Below, in pieces: positions 1 through 11,440 of a stretch of 64,000 bases of DNA. The translations under genes were made by a program, and so were the position numbers. Position 1 is the first letter of the stretch. The number at the start of each line of letters is the position of its first letter. Below the pieces are notes generated by a model. It searched no databases and was not told the origin of the DNA. It saw only the letters and a list, made by a program, of their open reading frames with translations. Origin of the DNA: Phoronis australis (lineage: Eukaryota; Phoronida; Phoronidae); the NCBI GenBank assembly GCA_002633005.1, contig NMRA01000152.1, forward strand, positions 300,833-364,832. Reading direction: 5' to 3'.

Positions 1-470
1 GTCTGCACAAGTATTTCACAGATAATAAATGCCTGCCGCATTCTCCTCTGGCCATAACGTTACTTGTTTTCTTTGGGACACCAGCAACCCATTTACAGAA
101 ATCATTGTGAACACTTTCTATGTCTTTCGAATATACTGTACCCCATATCTCAGCACCATATAACAATATAGGTACTACCATACTATCAAACAATTTAAAA
201 CATACATGTGGGGATCTACAATTCACTTTGGTTAAACATGCTTTTAACATGTTCATTGCTTTTCTAGCTTGTAAAGCTGATATTCTACAATTTTCATTCC
301 ATTTTAATCTGCAAGAAAATGTCACACCAAGATACTTGTAATAAGATTTCGTTTCTAGCGATTTCTTATTGTAGAACCACCGTTCTTGTGCCGACAGAGT
401 CCCACCTCGCTTGAAGACTACAATATTTGTCTTATCAAGATTAACCTTTTACTGGAACAAGAAGTCTAGT
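1..470 (-). mobile_element. LINE (non-LTR retrotransposon) fragment, end of reverse transcriptase and C-terminal region
   Basis: Read on the minus strand, about 150 codons give the end of a non-LTR reverse transcriptase and the region after it. In order they show KVNLDKTNIVVFKRGG, YKYLGVTFS, LFDSMVVPILLYGAEIWG and then FCKWVAGVP. The YLGV and YGAEIW blocks are typical of the RT thumb and linker of AP-endonuclease LINEs. A TAA stop interrupts the frame just before KVNLDKT, near 456, so this copy is dead. The fragment runs off the left edge of the window. The fragment at 40.5-40.9 kb has the same YGAEIW and FCKW blocks, so both may belong to one family. LINE identity is secure; the clade is not. 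Confidence 0.85.
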
Positions 471-579
471 ACTAAAAATAGGGTACTAGTTTAAAATCCC
501 CGAATGTCTTCGTTCAAACGTCAAGCAATGTTACATTGGTCAAACGGTTTGCAGTCTTTCCCGTCGGCTATCCATGCAT

Positions 580-1050
580 CTTCAAAATGGCGCCATCCAA
601 GATCATTTTCTGCAATGTCACGAACGTAAAATCACTCGTCAAGAAATCGTGGAAAACACGTCAATTCGGTACGCAGAGAAAGATGTGCTGCGATTGAAAG
701 TATTAGAGTCCGTTTTAACTGCATTTGAAAAGCCTGTTTTGAATGAGCAGCAAACAGGGTCGCGCCCCACGTTACACTTGTTTGTGTGACTTTCCTGTTA
801 CCCCCCTTCATTAGTCATTCTTTGCAGTATTTCACACCCGCCGTGTCCCACTGTTTGTGCCAAAAGCTTATGCCCTGTGGTGGCATTACTGCGTCCGTCA
901 TTTTATCTTCACTTGAGAATGAAACAAGCATGTTTCGAAATATCGTGTGTCTTTTAATTATGTCGCTAGGTCAGTTACTTTATCTATGTTCAGTTGAGAG
1001 TAGAGTTTTGTTCCGCAGGTATGAACGTAACGGAATAAAGACTGTGTCGT
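580..1050 (+). repeat. Dispersed repeat Z, solitary copy
   Basis: About 465 bp, from TGGCGCCATCCAAGA to the GGAATAAAGACTGT block, matches 26690-27143 and 28945-29395 at high identity with small indels. The other two copies lie inside the Harbinger element, between its transposase and Myb genes. This copy has no Harbinger coding sequence or ends around it. It is either a mobile sequence in its own right that also inserted into the Harbinger, or a remnant of a related Harbinger. No convincing protein is encoded. Confidence 0.75.
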
Positions 1051-4000
1051 GCGTTTCTGTATAACCGAAAACTTACTCCCAAAGTACAGCCAAAGAAAAT
1101 CTTAGAAAACAATTTTGAAAATATTTTGTATTTGAAATGGAAGTATTGAAAATAATATGAGTTCGTGAAAATATCAGATATAAAACAATTAAAAAATATT
1201 GAATGTAGAAAGTTTTAAAACCAAAATAAAATCACTGTCAAATACAAAGTATTTTGCTTTTTGTCTCCATTTCAAATGATTTTAAAATGGCTGCTACAGT
1301 TGATAGTGAGCGAATGGGGGCGCTGCCCTCAATTTTCGTGAGTGCCGGGAAGCACTCACTCCCTACCACATGCATTTTGTTCCAGGCTTGTGGCTGAAAA
1401 TGTGTTTAAACAGCAAATCAAAAGAGTTTTGAACTTCCGACAGGCCTTACGAGTCTCATTCCCTCCTTGGTCAGCACAGTTGTGATTACTCAATGCTAAA
1501 ACCAGACACGACAATGGACTGACAGGCGGTTTATGATATTGCTATTTTGCACAACGATGTAAAAACTATTGGGATTACGAAACGATGGCTATGACATTAG
1601 CACTACCAGACCATACTAAAACATGGTATTCAATCCAATTCAAAGAACAGCTGACAGCTTCAAGTTAACCCTTGGACAGACTCGACTGCATTACAGTTTC
1701 ATATTGCGCGCACATCCACACGCAATGCAATTTGGGATCATCCGTCATAAAAATCAATTTGTCAGTATTCAATCATACTAACAGTGACAAGCTCCGTAAT
1801 ATAATTGCCTCTGAAATGTGGTGTGCTACTATTTCTGCAGTTGAATGCTACACAACTACAGGCAGGTCGAGGCACTTTCATTCCTTACCAATATGGCGGA
1901 CCACTCATTTCGTCATAAACCGCGAAACTTCAACTCTCCTTAATTTATGCCATTGAAAAGCCATGTTGCTTCAGTTTCTGCCTTTCGACACCGCTCCTGG
2001 TTATGATTTCATGATTTTCTGGAACCGTCATCTGTGAATATTTTTGCGTTTCATCGTCCAACGTAATTGAACTCTAATGCGTATAACTGTCTCTTCAAGG
2101 TCTAATTAAAGCCGGAAGAAAATTGAAATTGCGAAAATGAAGAAGAGCCTTCTGAAATCAAAACTCAAGTAAGTTCAAACCACACAACCGGATGTTGTCC
2201 AAACAACCATTTTTGTACCAAACGTACTGCGAGAGTCTTACTCCAAGAAACGAAACGAAACAAAATCAGGATTTAAAACTGCATTTTACTGAAGGAGCAA
2301 ACTAAATCGGCAGAACTTAGAGCCGATGGTTAAAACACGTTGAGAGGGCGCTGTCTTGTAACTAACATCCCTAGAACACTAAAATTGCGATTCAAATCTA
2401 CGCGAGGTGGCGCTTCAAATATGTATTTTTAGATGTCTATGGTATTTCGCCAAGGCAGCACAGACAGTAGGATAATGCCAACGGTAAAATATCAGCAGAA
2501 CGCCGTCTTTATAACTGACTGACACAGTTTCAGAGAGGCAACATCCGGTTGCGTAATCTGTTAGCTGTCAACCGGTGGGAAAAGGAGGCACTGAACAGTT
2601 TTCACAGGGGTTTGCCTATTAGAACACACTTCAATGGACTCTTCACCCTTTCTTCACTCTGTCAAAAACTGCATGCAAATGAAGAAAAGTTTTGAGTCAT
2701 TTCGCATCACAAGCGTTACAGATGAGCACAGAAACTTCATTTTCTCTTGTATTTTTGACCCTTTCACTCCCAGTGGACAACAAGCTAGACTAAGAAAAAT
2801 AAGGGCAAAAATGCAAAATCGGCACTTTTCACACCAAAACCATCACTTCCCTGCCGACGCTCGACTAAAGCCAACATTAGATTCCGAAAGCAAATTTCCT
2901 ACCGATTCCGAATACATGTATGTGGTCTAAAAGTACTGTCAACCAACTAGTTTTTTGCAAATCTGTCTTGTTTGAGGGCTACCTGAAATCGCGGCCAATT
3001 TCTCAGTTGCTACACAGCAATGCGCAATTGCAGCCGGGAGCCACCATCTGGAAGAAGAGTACAGCTACAGCTGAGAAAGTGGCATTTTTTCATTCTCAGC
3101 ATGTTCACAAATACAAACAAACCACATTCACTTGGCCTACATACAACACCCAACTAGAAAATGCCCCCAAGCCTGGCCTACCCCTAGATTTTAATATTTT
3201 GGCAGTGCAAATTGGCCGCGGCCGTAGTCTAACTGTTCAGTGCTACCTAATGACATTCATCAAACAGTACAGAAAGTGTAGTCTTCATTTTGAACGAGAT
3301 TTGTTTTCAAAGAGATAACACAATGTAGCCTGCATATTAGGAGACAACTCCTATTTATAAGACGAGGGTTATTATACAATCGGATTCATGCGCGCGGCCA
3401 GCCTAAAATGTAAGGGGGGGGGGGCTAGAATTTTTGACAACTGAATGTGGACCTTTTACTAACAAAAATCGGGGAACTAAAAAATAAACGGGGTACCACG
3501 TTCAGAGATATGAATTGTGCATTCGCCCCTTTTTAGTGGATTTTTGTCTCGTTTTCTCGGACTTTTTGTTTCTCTGAGGCAGACCTTTTTGCCCACTTCA
3601 CCAAATGGGGACTCGTTCGAGTCTCCGAGCCCCCCTGGGTGCGCGCATAGGATTACTGACCTTTGTTAAGATTAACTTGTTACTTTCCAGACCACAAAAA
3701 TGTGGAAATGATCGAGGCTGTCATATCGTCGTAGCTTTTACAAAAAAGTGCCAAGATCGACACAGTGTGGAATTACAACTGTATCCAAAAGTTCCATGAC
3801 TCGGCTCTGTAATAGGAGCAGACAAACCATCTTGTTGTTGATAGTTGACTGATCTTAAATTTTAAGAGGTTAACTGGACGTTTAAAAAGTGAGTCTTGGG
3901 ATGTTGAGTGCTGATGATGTGAGTGGGTGACCGGAATGAGCAAATGATTCGGAAACTTGAGAATATTCTAGAATCTACTTTTCAAATATGACAAATTGTC

Positions 4001-4075
4001 CGAATCGTACAGTAAAGTTAAACTTAAATGAAATGGTTGAATTACAACAGTCTACAATTTTTCTATTTTTTACAG
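1051..4075. other. No assignable gene; probably intron or upstream of the glycosyltransferase-like gene
   Basis: Two open stretches (2634-2930 and 2920-3318, plus) have no recognisable domain and no convincing splice context. The sequence contains a G-run near 3414 and is otherwise AT-rich. Because the exon starting at 4076 has a strong acceptor before it, part of this stretch is likely the preceding intron. I could not locate the earlier exon. Confidence 0.4.
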
Positions 4076-4339
4076 AATTCTGTTCGTGTGTCTAATGGTA
4101 TGCGGGCTGGCGTACTATTACTTGCCGCAGCTGGGGGTGTTCCTATCCAGTCTTTTTCCCAAAGATGTAGCTGGAAAGAAAACGAACAAGTCCTTTCTGT
4201 ATTATATTCAGACAGCATCCTGTTTGATTGAGTACTGGCTTCAGCCAGACTTACTTGGAAATGGCTCTTTGTGCGACTGTGATGTTTTGGTACTCAGCTA
4301 TAAGACGGAATGCTCACAAAATAATCTCACACATATCAG
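4076..4339 (+). CDS. Glycosyltransferase-like type II membrane protein, internal exon (signal anchor and stem)
   Basis: The exon follows a strong acceptor (a pyrimidine-rich tract ending TTTTTTACAG) and ends at CAG|GTGAGT. Its reading frame begins ILFVCLMVCGLAYYYLPQLG, a hydrophobic segment near the N-terminus that fits a type II signal anchor of Golgi or ER enzymes. A luminal stretch follows, with QTASCLIEYW and then CDVLVLSYKTEC. The last codon is split (AG + G) and completes exactly with the first base of the exon at 6059, so the two join in phase. Any short cytoplasmic N-terminus would lie in an exon upstream of 4076, which I could not find. The hydrophobic start, stem and downstream DED motif point to a glycosyltransferase; the acceptor substrate is unknown. 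Confidence 0.65.
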
Positions 4340-4976
4340 GTGAGTTGGGCAAAATCAGGGCACTCGACTAAAGCGCATTTACGCGAGGGGCAGTTGACAA
4401 AAAAACAGCTGACGCGAGAACAGCTGATTGGGCACAAGTATTTGTGTAAGGTCCACTGATACGGAGCAAGGTGACACCATTTTTGACACCGTTTTGAGAG
4501 CTAGATAGAGCAAGCTGCATTTCATCATTTGATCCAGTGTCAGCTACACCTCTAAACACAGACGGTATCATCTGTGATACGCTTGCTGAGTTTGCGATTT
4601 AATGTCGTCTTATTGCAACTAAATGGGGAAGCAATTGTCGCGCCGTGACTGTTACTGGAGCCGTGACAATATTGTTCCTCGTGTAATGGCAGAGAGTTCA
4701 GTTCAAGTGGCTGATTTTGACGTTATAACTGGACTGGGTTCGATAAAACTAGTCCTAATTTATGTCAGTTCTCTCAAGACACGTGAAAGAAGGCATCACT
4801 TACAGAAAGCACACTCGGTGGGGTTTCTCAAAGATGAAGATATTCAACAAAATGATGTCGTTTTGCCTTGCTACAACCGGAAGAAATCGAGATGCCAACA
4901 ATTAACCAAAAATACGATTTTTGCCTTTTGGTACGCCAAGGTGCAAATTCACGACTGCCCCGGTACAAGAGAGGAG

Positions 4977-5046
4977 ACATGTTATGCCAGTATATATTTC
5001 AACCTAAATTACAATTTAGTTTGAAATATATACTGGCATAACATGT
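4977..5046. repeat. Near-perfect 70 bp palindrome (hairpin)
   Basis: Two 34-base arms (4977-5010 and 5013-5046) are reverse complements with one mismatch and are separated by only two bases. Each arm carries the block ACATGTTATGCCAGTATAT or its complement. It lies in the intron between the two glycosyltransferase-like exons. It could be a tiny foldback element or a replication or assembly artefact. Confidence 0.9.
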
Positions 5047-6058
5047 AAACCATTTGGTTTGGACAGTTATGTGGTGCCTTAATTGACACACAACGTGATG
5101 AGGTTGTTGATATTCGATGTGTACTTGTAACACGGTATAACCAGATACATGTAAGACATCAGCAGTCAAATTCGTTTCGTTTCCGAAACACATGAGAAAT
5201 GTCTTCGCTCGATTGGTACGCTGCCTGTGTAGCAATAATTTTGTTACCATGAAAATAGTCCCTCAGAGGAACTTATCGACGTTACAAAGTGGTAAGGATC
5301 GCTTATTCATGGAGTCAGATACCTGAAAATCTGTGTAAAGGGTGTCGCTCTTCAAAGGTTTCGTACGACCTACTGAAGCATCGCTGGAAGGGGTCACGGT
5401 CAAGGGCCCGGTAGCACGTACTCTGGAAGCCACTACTAAGGAGGTGTAAAATGCGGGGTAACAAAAATTGGTCGCGACGGAAAACCGCCCGGGAGGGGGT
5501 GGAGTGCAGTTGTCAAACATTGGAGAGGACCCGCGAGGGAGCGGAGAATGAATCAAAGGACGGTTACACGATCCGCCTCCTGCCCCCTCTTGATACGGCA
5601 CTGGGTACAACTGATTTTAACATTAGAAATGAACTAAGTTTACATCTACTATGCATTCCACCTGTCTTCCACTCGTCGTCTTCACATCACAAACCCCTGT
5701 TCCTCTCGCGTCTAAACTCGGAAACTTGACCAATTGTCCTCTGGTCAATTCTGTAGATGTACATGTACTGCAAATGCGGAATTAAAATAGTACGGATACA
5801 GTTTCGAGTTCGATTTCCAGTAAAAATAAAGATTAGATCGACGCCGGGCCCTGGTCTTAGTAGAGCTGGCTGTGAGTAGAGACTGTCCAATCTATATTCT
5901 AATATGCTTTAAAAGCAGCGTGCAAAGTGTTTAGGCGGTTTACTATTAACAAAGCTAAAACTTCTCATACCCATTTCACAGGTTAGTAAAGAGGTTATTA
6001 TCGGAGCTCTGCGATAATTATTTTTAATTCTTCAAACAATTTGTTTATTCGATTTCAG

Positions 6059-6842
6059 GTATATATTCTCTAGCAGAACGACTTGGACTACGGGTCGAAA
6101 CCTGTTGTACAGGAGAGCAAAAATGGTGATGGGCAATTATAACCAGTATACGTACCACACCTTCATGGACGAAGATATGCTTTGGAATTGGTCTGTATGG
6201 CCACACTTTCATGATAATATCAGTCGATCAAACTCATCTCCAATGCGGGCGTACGAACAATTTTTGTTACGACATCTACCAGTTTATGGCAGCCCGTTTT
6301 ACGTTCAAACCGAGGGATCTTGTAAAAGCAGCATGAAATACGACATGGAACAATTGATGAGAAAGTATGCTTGTGGATCGGCATGCGCACAGCTTAACCG
6401 AACGTCCCCTGCTAGTTGTCTTACAATTGCACCTGACGCTTCCGTCGCCACTTTTCACAAGCATGCCATCGGCAACCTCTTGCCATACAATGAGCAATAC
6501 GAAGCCAAGTCTTGGTGGGTGTCTCAACAGATTATGTATGTTCGATTGTACGTGAGGTTCCACAAACAAAGTTTGACGTTCCTTCCAGTAACAGTGTGCA
6601 ATCCGTCCCACACAACCAACTACCCTCGCGGGTTGATCTCGTACCACGAAATCGTAAATGCAGAAAAAGTTTTGTCGCCTCTTTCGAAACGAAACTTGTC
6701 CATTTGGTTCGAAGCGCACAAGATATTTGACAAAGGAAGGTCACTACCCACCTGCCATCATATGCTAGACCCGAACATAATAAGGATACAGAACTCACAT
6801 ATGGAGATGTATATCATGGATAACGTTAACGCCAAGCATTAA
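6059..6842 (+). CDS. Glycosyltransferase-like type II membrane protein, terminal exon (catalytic domain with DED motif)
   Basis: The acceptor ATTCGATTTCAG precedes the exon. With the split codon from 4338-4339 the frame reads through YIFSSRTTWTTGRNLLYRRA and on to a TAA at 6840-6842. Key blocks are WTTGRN, then YTYHTFMDEDM, then SPMRAYEQFLLRHLPVYG. The hydrophobic-then-DED pattern is what GT-A-fold glycosyltransferases use to bind metal and nucleotide sugar; the order of a TTGRN block, a DED motif and a W/AYE-FLL block is one I associate with an uncharacterised animal glycosyltransferase-like family. Cysteines (CKSS, CGSAC, CNPS, CHHM) suggest a disulphide-bonded luminal domain. An AATAAA at 7248 is a possible polyadenylation signal. 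Function is inferred from the motif and topology only. Confidence 0.65.
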
Positions 6843-9719
6843 TTCGGCACACTTGTTATGCTATGCCTGCTGTGTATCCGTCTTGGTGCGCTCAGTAAGG
6901 TTACGGACTTTCCTGAAGCAAGGCACAAAAATAGTCATTGATCTTGCTCGGCCAGCCACGTCCACACAAACCTCGACCATTTCGGAAATCTGCAGCTAAA
7001 CAAAATTGTAAATATCCCCGTCATAGCTTTTTCTACATTTTTTCACCTCTGTATGATTACACGCATCACATCCGCTGCAAAATTCATCATTGACCATGGG
7101 TCTTGAAGCTCTTTTTTCGTTATAGGTTCTGAGAGACATGGATATGATAGTTGCATGCATTATTACCTGTACAGTGTTATCTGTTGTGTTCTCCTACGTA
7201 TAGATGACTCTGCCACCTGTGTTCTTCGGTGAAAGGATCGCACTTAAAATAAATAGCGTAGGCATGGTTTTGTAAAACACGTGTTGGAACACTCACTTTA
7301 GATGGCCCAAAATACAATCACGGCTTTTTATAAAATAAATACAACAAAAGAACTTGGATACTTCATAACGAGAATTTTCGAGTTGTCTCATACAGCATGT
7401 GGTTGAATCTCCAAAACAGGTTGAGCTGAAAATAGAATCTAGCAATACTGCTAGTGGCTCGTACTGAAATTAGTCCATTAACAACGGTCATTTCATATTT
7501 TAATGCAAGAACACGGATCAAATTTCTTCCACTGCCCCTACTGCTAGCGACAAGGGTAAAGCCGCGTCTTCTTGCCTAGTAACTTCCAACATTCTCCGAT
7601 TAAAGCAAAAAAAAAATGCTCCAACCTATACAGGAAACCGTCATCGAACTGTTGCATTTCTTGAAGACATCTTCTTAAACGTTGATATTTCGAGAAAAAA
7701 AAACAGTCTTGTCGTCGACATGTCCAGCTTGTGGTTATAGCCAAGGAGCACATGTCCTTGCTCATGCACATGCGCACGCCGTGCGATATTACTTGTTGGG
7801 TTATCAGGCCGCCATGATTGAAGAAACAGAATAGATGGAAATAAAATTGAATTCATGAAACGGGATTGAATTCGATAGGATATACGAAACAGAATCGATT
7901 AGACAACGTTGAATTTACAGAACAGGATAGAATGTACAAAACAGTATTGAGTTCACGAAATGGAATCGATGAGTGTGAATTGGTGCTCAAGGTAGGATTG
8001 ATTTGCCGTACAATTGGCATTAAGTTTATTAAATGGAATTGAATATACAATTTGAAGTTTTTTTGCATAAATAACCGTTTATAATATACGTCTTGTTTAT
8101 GGTGCGTTTGAAACGTGTGGCTATCTGATGCTGTTTGTGCTGGTCTGTACAGCTGTACAGACCTAGCAAAGCCGAAGGTGAGTCGATAAGTTGACGCAGC
8201 CGAACCCCGATTTGGGTCGAGGGGGTTGTGGGTCGAGGTGGTCGTGGGCCGAAGGGGTTTTAGAACTATCCTGCAACCAGCATGTAGATCGATAGGTTGT
8301 GCTATGACGAGTACGCCGTATTTCAAACCATAAAACGTCTTGTGCAACTGGTCTTTAACATCGAACGCTAGTTTAAAAAATGACAACCTATTCGTTGGGC
8401 TAATTTTGTCGGTCCTTTTTATTCAGTGATATTTTGCCAGTTTCCTGCGTCTCTCAGTGATCGATGTGCTGTTAACTGCGTCTGCCACTGGCTAAGTTTC
8501 GTACGCCGATGGTTACACAAATGATGAATTTTGTCGTGTCAAGGCGGCGACGTAGTTGTTGTGTTAGTTTTGTCTGTCGTTTTTTGTTTGGTATTTTGCC
8601 TGCACCTACATAGCTTAGACCTTCCTGACGGTATAGTTTGTTGTTGTTTGTGTCGAGTGTAGTGTATGATAAAACAACTCGGAATAATAAACTGATATTA
8701 ACGATACTTGACTTAAGACAAATACAACACGACTTGATTAAGATGGCTGATCGGGATACTGCAGGTGCCATCTGCAACAGAAACTCAAACTAGTATACAT
8801 CATCGATCAAGGATAAATTGACCAGTTGAGCTGCACTGCTGTGCTAGAATCTAAATGCAACGCATACTATTCCTGTGGCAAGTGAAAAACGAGTGACTTC
8901 CGACACAATTTCAACTTAAAATTTGAATGCACCGATGTCGCATTACATACTCATAAAGTTATATTTTCTTCGTCGAAATTACGGTGAAGCCAAAAAATAA
9001 ATATGGTGCAAATAAAACACTAAATCAATTACAATCTCAAGGGAATAATTTTCTCCACAATTCCCCCAATTTTCGAACGCGCGAAATAACGTCGGCTTAA
9101 TTTCAATTCTACCGTATTAGCAAATTCGTTGATGGATTACACCAACAAAGAACACGCCTCCGAGACGGTCCGTAGTGGGTTCCGTGACAGCTGACCGGTT
9201 TTCCCCTTCAGCTTCACTTGAATCGGATTCTTCTGGCTGTAACATATACGGCGCTATCCATCCAAAAGCTGTTTCTACATTTTCTTTAACTTCCACGGCG
9301 CGGCACACTTCATTGAACTATTCCGTCTCTACAGCGTCTTCAAATTCGCTAATTACTGCCACTGCCGCTTTTGCTGTCGTAGTTAGAACGTCCGTTGATC
9401 GAAAGATATTAGGAGAACCAGCATTTCATTGTCAGTTTAAATGACGCGCTTTCTAAGAAAAAAAAAACATTTGGCGCTCCTCAAAAATGAACGGGTTCAC
9501 ACCCAAACCGCACTATTAATCTAGTAAACGTTAAGTATTGCTTATACCACTCGCGCATGTCTTCGTATAGACAGCACTTTTTGCACCTGGATGACCATGT
9601 TTTCCTTTAAAACAAAGTCAGATCAACATTACTATTAATCAAAACTTTCAAATAGATGATTTTTAAATAGCCACGCCATATCGAAATTCACCAAACTGCT
9701 AGACGGCGATCAGGGTAGA
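6843..9719. other. No assignable gene; degenerate short tandem repeats near 7830-7995
   Basis: After the gene's 3' region there is no recognisable coding sequence. Between about 7830 and 7995 a loose unit resembling GAAACAGGATTGAATTCAC recurs every 19 to 33 bases with heavy drift, and it makes the longish minus-strand frames here look open by chance. A perfect 22 bp palindrome lies at 8142-8163. Confidence 0.5.
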
Positions 9720-9844
9720 GTTCAGTAACGTTAGGACCTTGCTAAAAAGCAAGTCTTCGCGAAATTGCGCGAGATATTGCCTTGTATTTTAAATGAGAGC
9801 TAGATTTTACCGAGGTCCTAGCGTAGGTCCTATTATTACTGAAC
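9720..9844. mobile_element. MITE-like element, family 1 (GTTCAGTAACG ends)
   Basis: The element begins GTTCAGTAACGTTAGGACC and ends GGTCCTAGCGTAGGTCC...CTGAAC, so the ends are imperfect inverted repeats. The core block CTAAAAAGCAAG..CGCGAGATATTGCC is shared with 42597-42735 and, more diverged, with 11350-11440. There is no coding capacity. It abuts dispersed repeat X. Confidence 0.7.
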
Positions 9845-10128
9845 TTTACCCAGGTCTTTTGTGGACAGGCGTTCAGCGCCACCTGCAGATCTCATGTAAT
9901 GCGGACGGGAGGTTTCACGACCTACTGGTGCAAACAACCTTCCAGCAGTCATGATGTCGGAAAACGTATACTGCTGTTCGTTGGTACATGTATGTTCTAA
10001 TAGCCTACCTCTTGAAATATCCATGGATGTTCCACACATTTCCAATGCAAAGAAGAGTCCGCAGCTGCGAAGTCGGCGACCACGAATTACAAAGCGGGAA
10101 AATTTCGATCCCAGCCGATGTCAAAAAG

Positions 10129-11089
10129 CTGACAATATGCATCCGTCTATCAACTTCACCAGTGAATCTGAGCACGAGTCGGGGTTACCTTTTCTAGATG
10201 TCTTGGTTAAACGTGAGAATAGCACCACTGTTACATCTCTGTATCGTAAGTCCCGTTTTTCTGGTCTTTATCTTAAATTTGATAATTTTGTGCTCATCCA
10301 ATACGAGATAGGTCTAGTCAATTGCTTGTTACAGCGTGCCTGGAGGATTTTCCAGTTACTGCGTGCCAATGGTTACCTTTTGAATCATTTGAATAGCTGT
10401 AGAAGACACTCCCTTTCAAAAATGAAAGAGGCAGATAAGGTAGCTGTTATTGGACCCGAGAAAAAGAACGTTTTCTTTTCTCTTGGTTACACCGGGCCAA
10501 GTAGTATAAAATTGAGACGTAAATAATCTCGCCTTATTCATTGCATAGACAAAGCCGTTGAACTGATAGTTGTTTCAAACCTCTTCGGAAACTTTCCAAT
10601 ATGCTGTGAACAATAGCAATGTTGTTTATAATGTTGAATGTGACAACGGTGAGGAATTCTAGATCGGACTGCACAGAGACGCCTCTGTGACAGGATGAAA
10701 GAACATCACGCCTCAGATAAAAGCAACATATATAGGCATTGTGCTAGCAACAACCACCAAGCCAATTCAGTTAGAATTATCTGCAGAGAACCTAATAAGG
10801 AATTACTGTGCATTAGTCACTGTTCATTCAGAACCAGCATGCTACTGATTCTCTGAATAACATGCAGAGTTCAGTGACCCTGCAACTATGGTGATGACCA
10901 GCTACTTACTATCTCTTACTTCACTTTATGGATGTTACATGAACTGTTTGTTGGTACTCGCTGCCCTTTGTAAATAATTATCTTGATGATTTCTAATGAA
11001 TAGACGAAACGTTGATTGAACATGAACTTTTTTATTTGTGTGGTGATCGTCCGTTTTTTAATCTTACTATGGCCAAAAACAGATTAAAC
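10129..11089 (+). mobile_element. 5'-truncated Penelope-like element (RT C-terminus and GIY-YIG endonuclease remnant)
   Basis: The 5' part encodes HPSINFTSESEHESGLPFLD and then TSLYRKSRFSGLYLKFDNF, the characteristic late reverse-transcriptase blocks of Penelope-like elements. After a stop at 10524-10526, another frame (about 10664-10858) reads RRLCDRMKEHH..IYRHC, resembling the GIY-YIG endonuclease that follows the RT in these elements. The 3' end carries GACGAAACGTTG and a T-rich tail region shared with 39720-39790. The insertion is flanked by CAAAAAG at 10122-10128 and 11090-11096, a clean target-site duplication. It is truncated, frameshifted and inactive. Confidence 0.85.
10975..11020 (+). 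ncRNA. Hammerhead-ribozyme-like core in the Penelope-like tail (decayed)
   Basis: TTGATGA, then a possible short hairpin around AATGAA closed by TAGAC, then GAAACGTTG. This resembles the hammerhead order CUGAUGA, stem II, GAAA known from Penelope-like elements. The first core base is changed (C to T) and I cannot pair a convincing stem I and III, so activity is doubtful. Confidence 0.35.
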
Positions 11090-11349
11090 CAAAAAGGTTA
11101 AATAAATTAGTGAGCTCAACCTAATCAAACAGACGGAGGGGCTTACAAATGGATTGTACTGCATGTAGCAACTGAATTTCTGTCCACTGAACGAATTTTA
11201 GTCGACATCAAGCGGAAGTCGCTTTCACCTTCTCATTACTCTAGAGACCGCCAATAAGAAAACTCCGTAATTTATTTATTGACTTAATATCATCGAACTG
11301 GAGACACGGAATGCCAACTCTCGCACGTGTCCTATGAATTCTGCCTCCC

Positions 11350-11440
11350 GTTCAGTAACATTAAGACCTCACTATAAAGCAAGACTTCGCCAGATTACGG
11401 GAGACATTGCCGGGTATTTCAAATGAGAACTTTCAAATAA
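11350..11440. mobile_element. MITE-like element, family 1, partial copy
   Basis: GTTCAGTAACATTAAGACC followed by CTATAAAGCAAGACTTCGCC and GGAGACATTGCC aligns with the left half of the copies at 9720 and 42597. The right end is missing. The left flank CTGCCTCCC is also shared with the 42.6 kb copy. Confidence 0.6.

Larger units (their letters stand above)
9850..11260 (+). repeat. Dispersed repeat X, copy 1, split by a Penelope-like insertion
   Basis: The flanks 9850-10128 and 11090-11260 together match the uninterrupted copy on the minus strand at 63235-63740. Shared blocks in order are GACAGGCGTTCAGCGCCA, CATGTAATGCG, CCACACATTTCC, AAATTTCGATCCCAGCCGATG, then AAATTAGTGA, CTAATCAAACA and GAATTTCT.TCCAC. 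The repeat has no convincing protein. Its colinearity across the insertion defines the insertion ends. Confidence 0.8.

Noticed and set aside
2634-3318. Two overlapping open frames of 98 and 132 codons on plus
   Set aside because: No recognisable domain, no splice context, and composition like the surrounding AT-rich DNA.
4623-5024. 133-codon plus frame between the glycosyltransferase-like exons
   Set aside because: It lies in the intron and ends inside a palindrome; it does not join in phase with either exon.
6276-6719. 147-codon minus frame
   Set aside because: Shadow of the well-supported plus-strand glycosyltransferase-like exon.
7853-8386. 177-codon minus frame
   Set aside because: Overlaps degenerate short tandem repeats that lack stops by composition; the protein has no recognisable feature.
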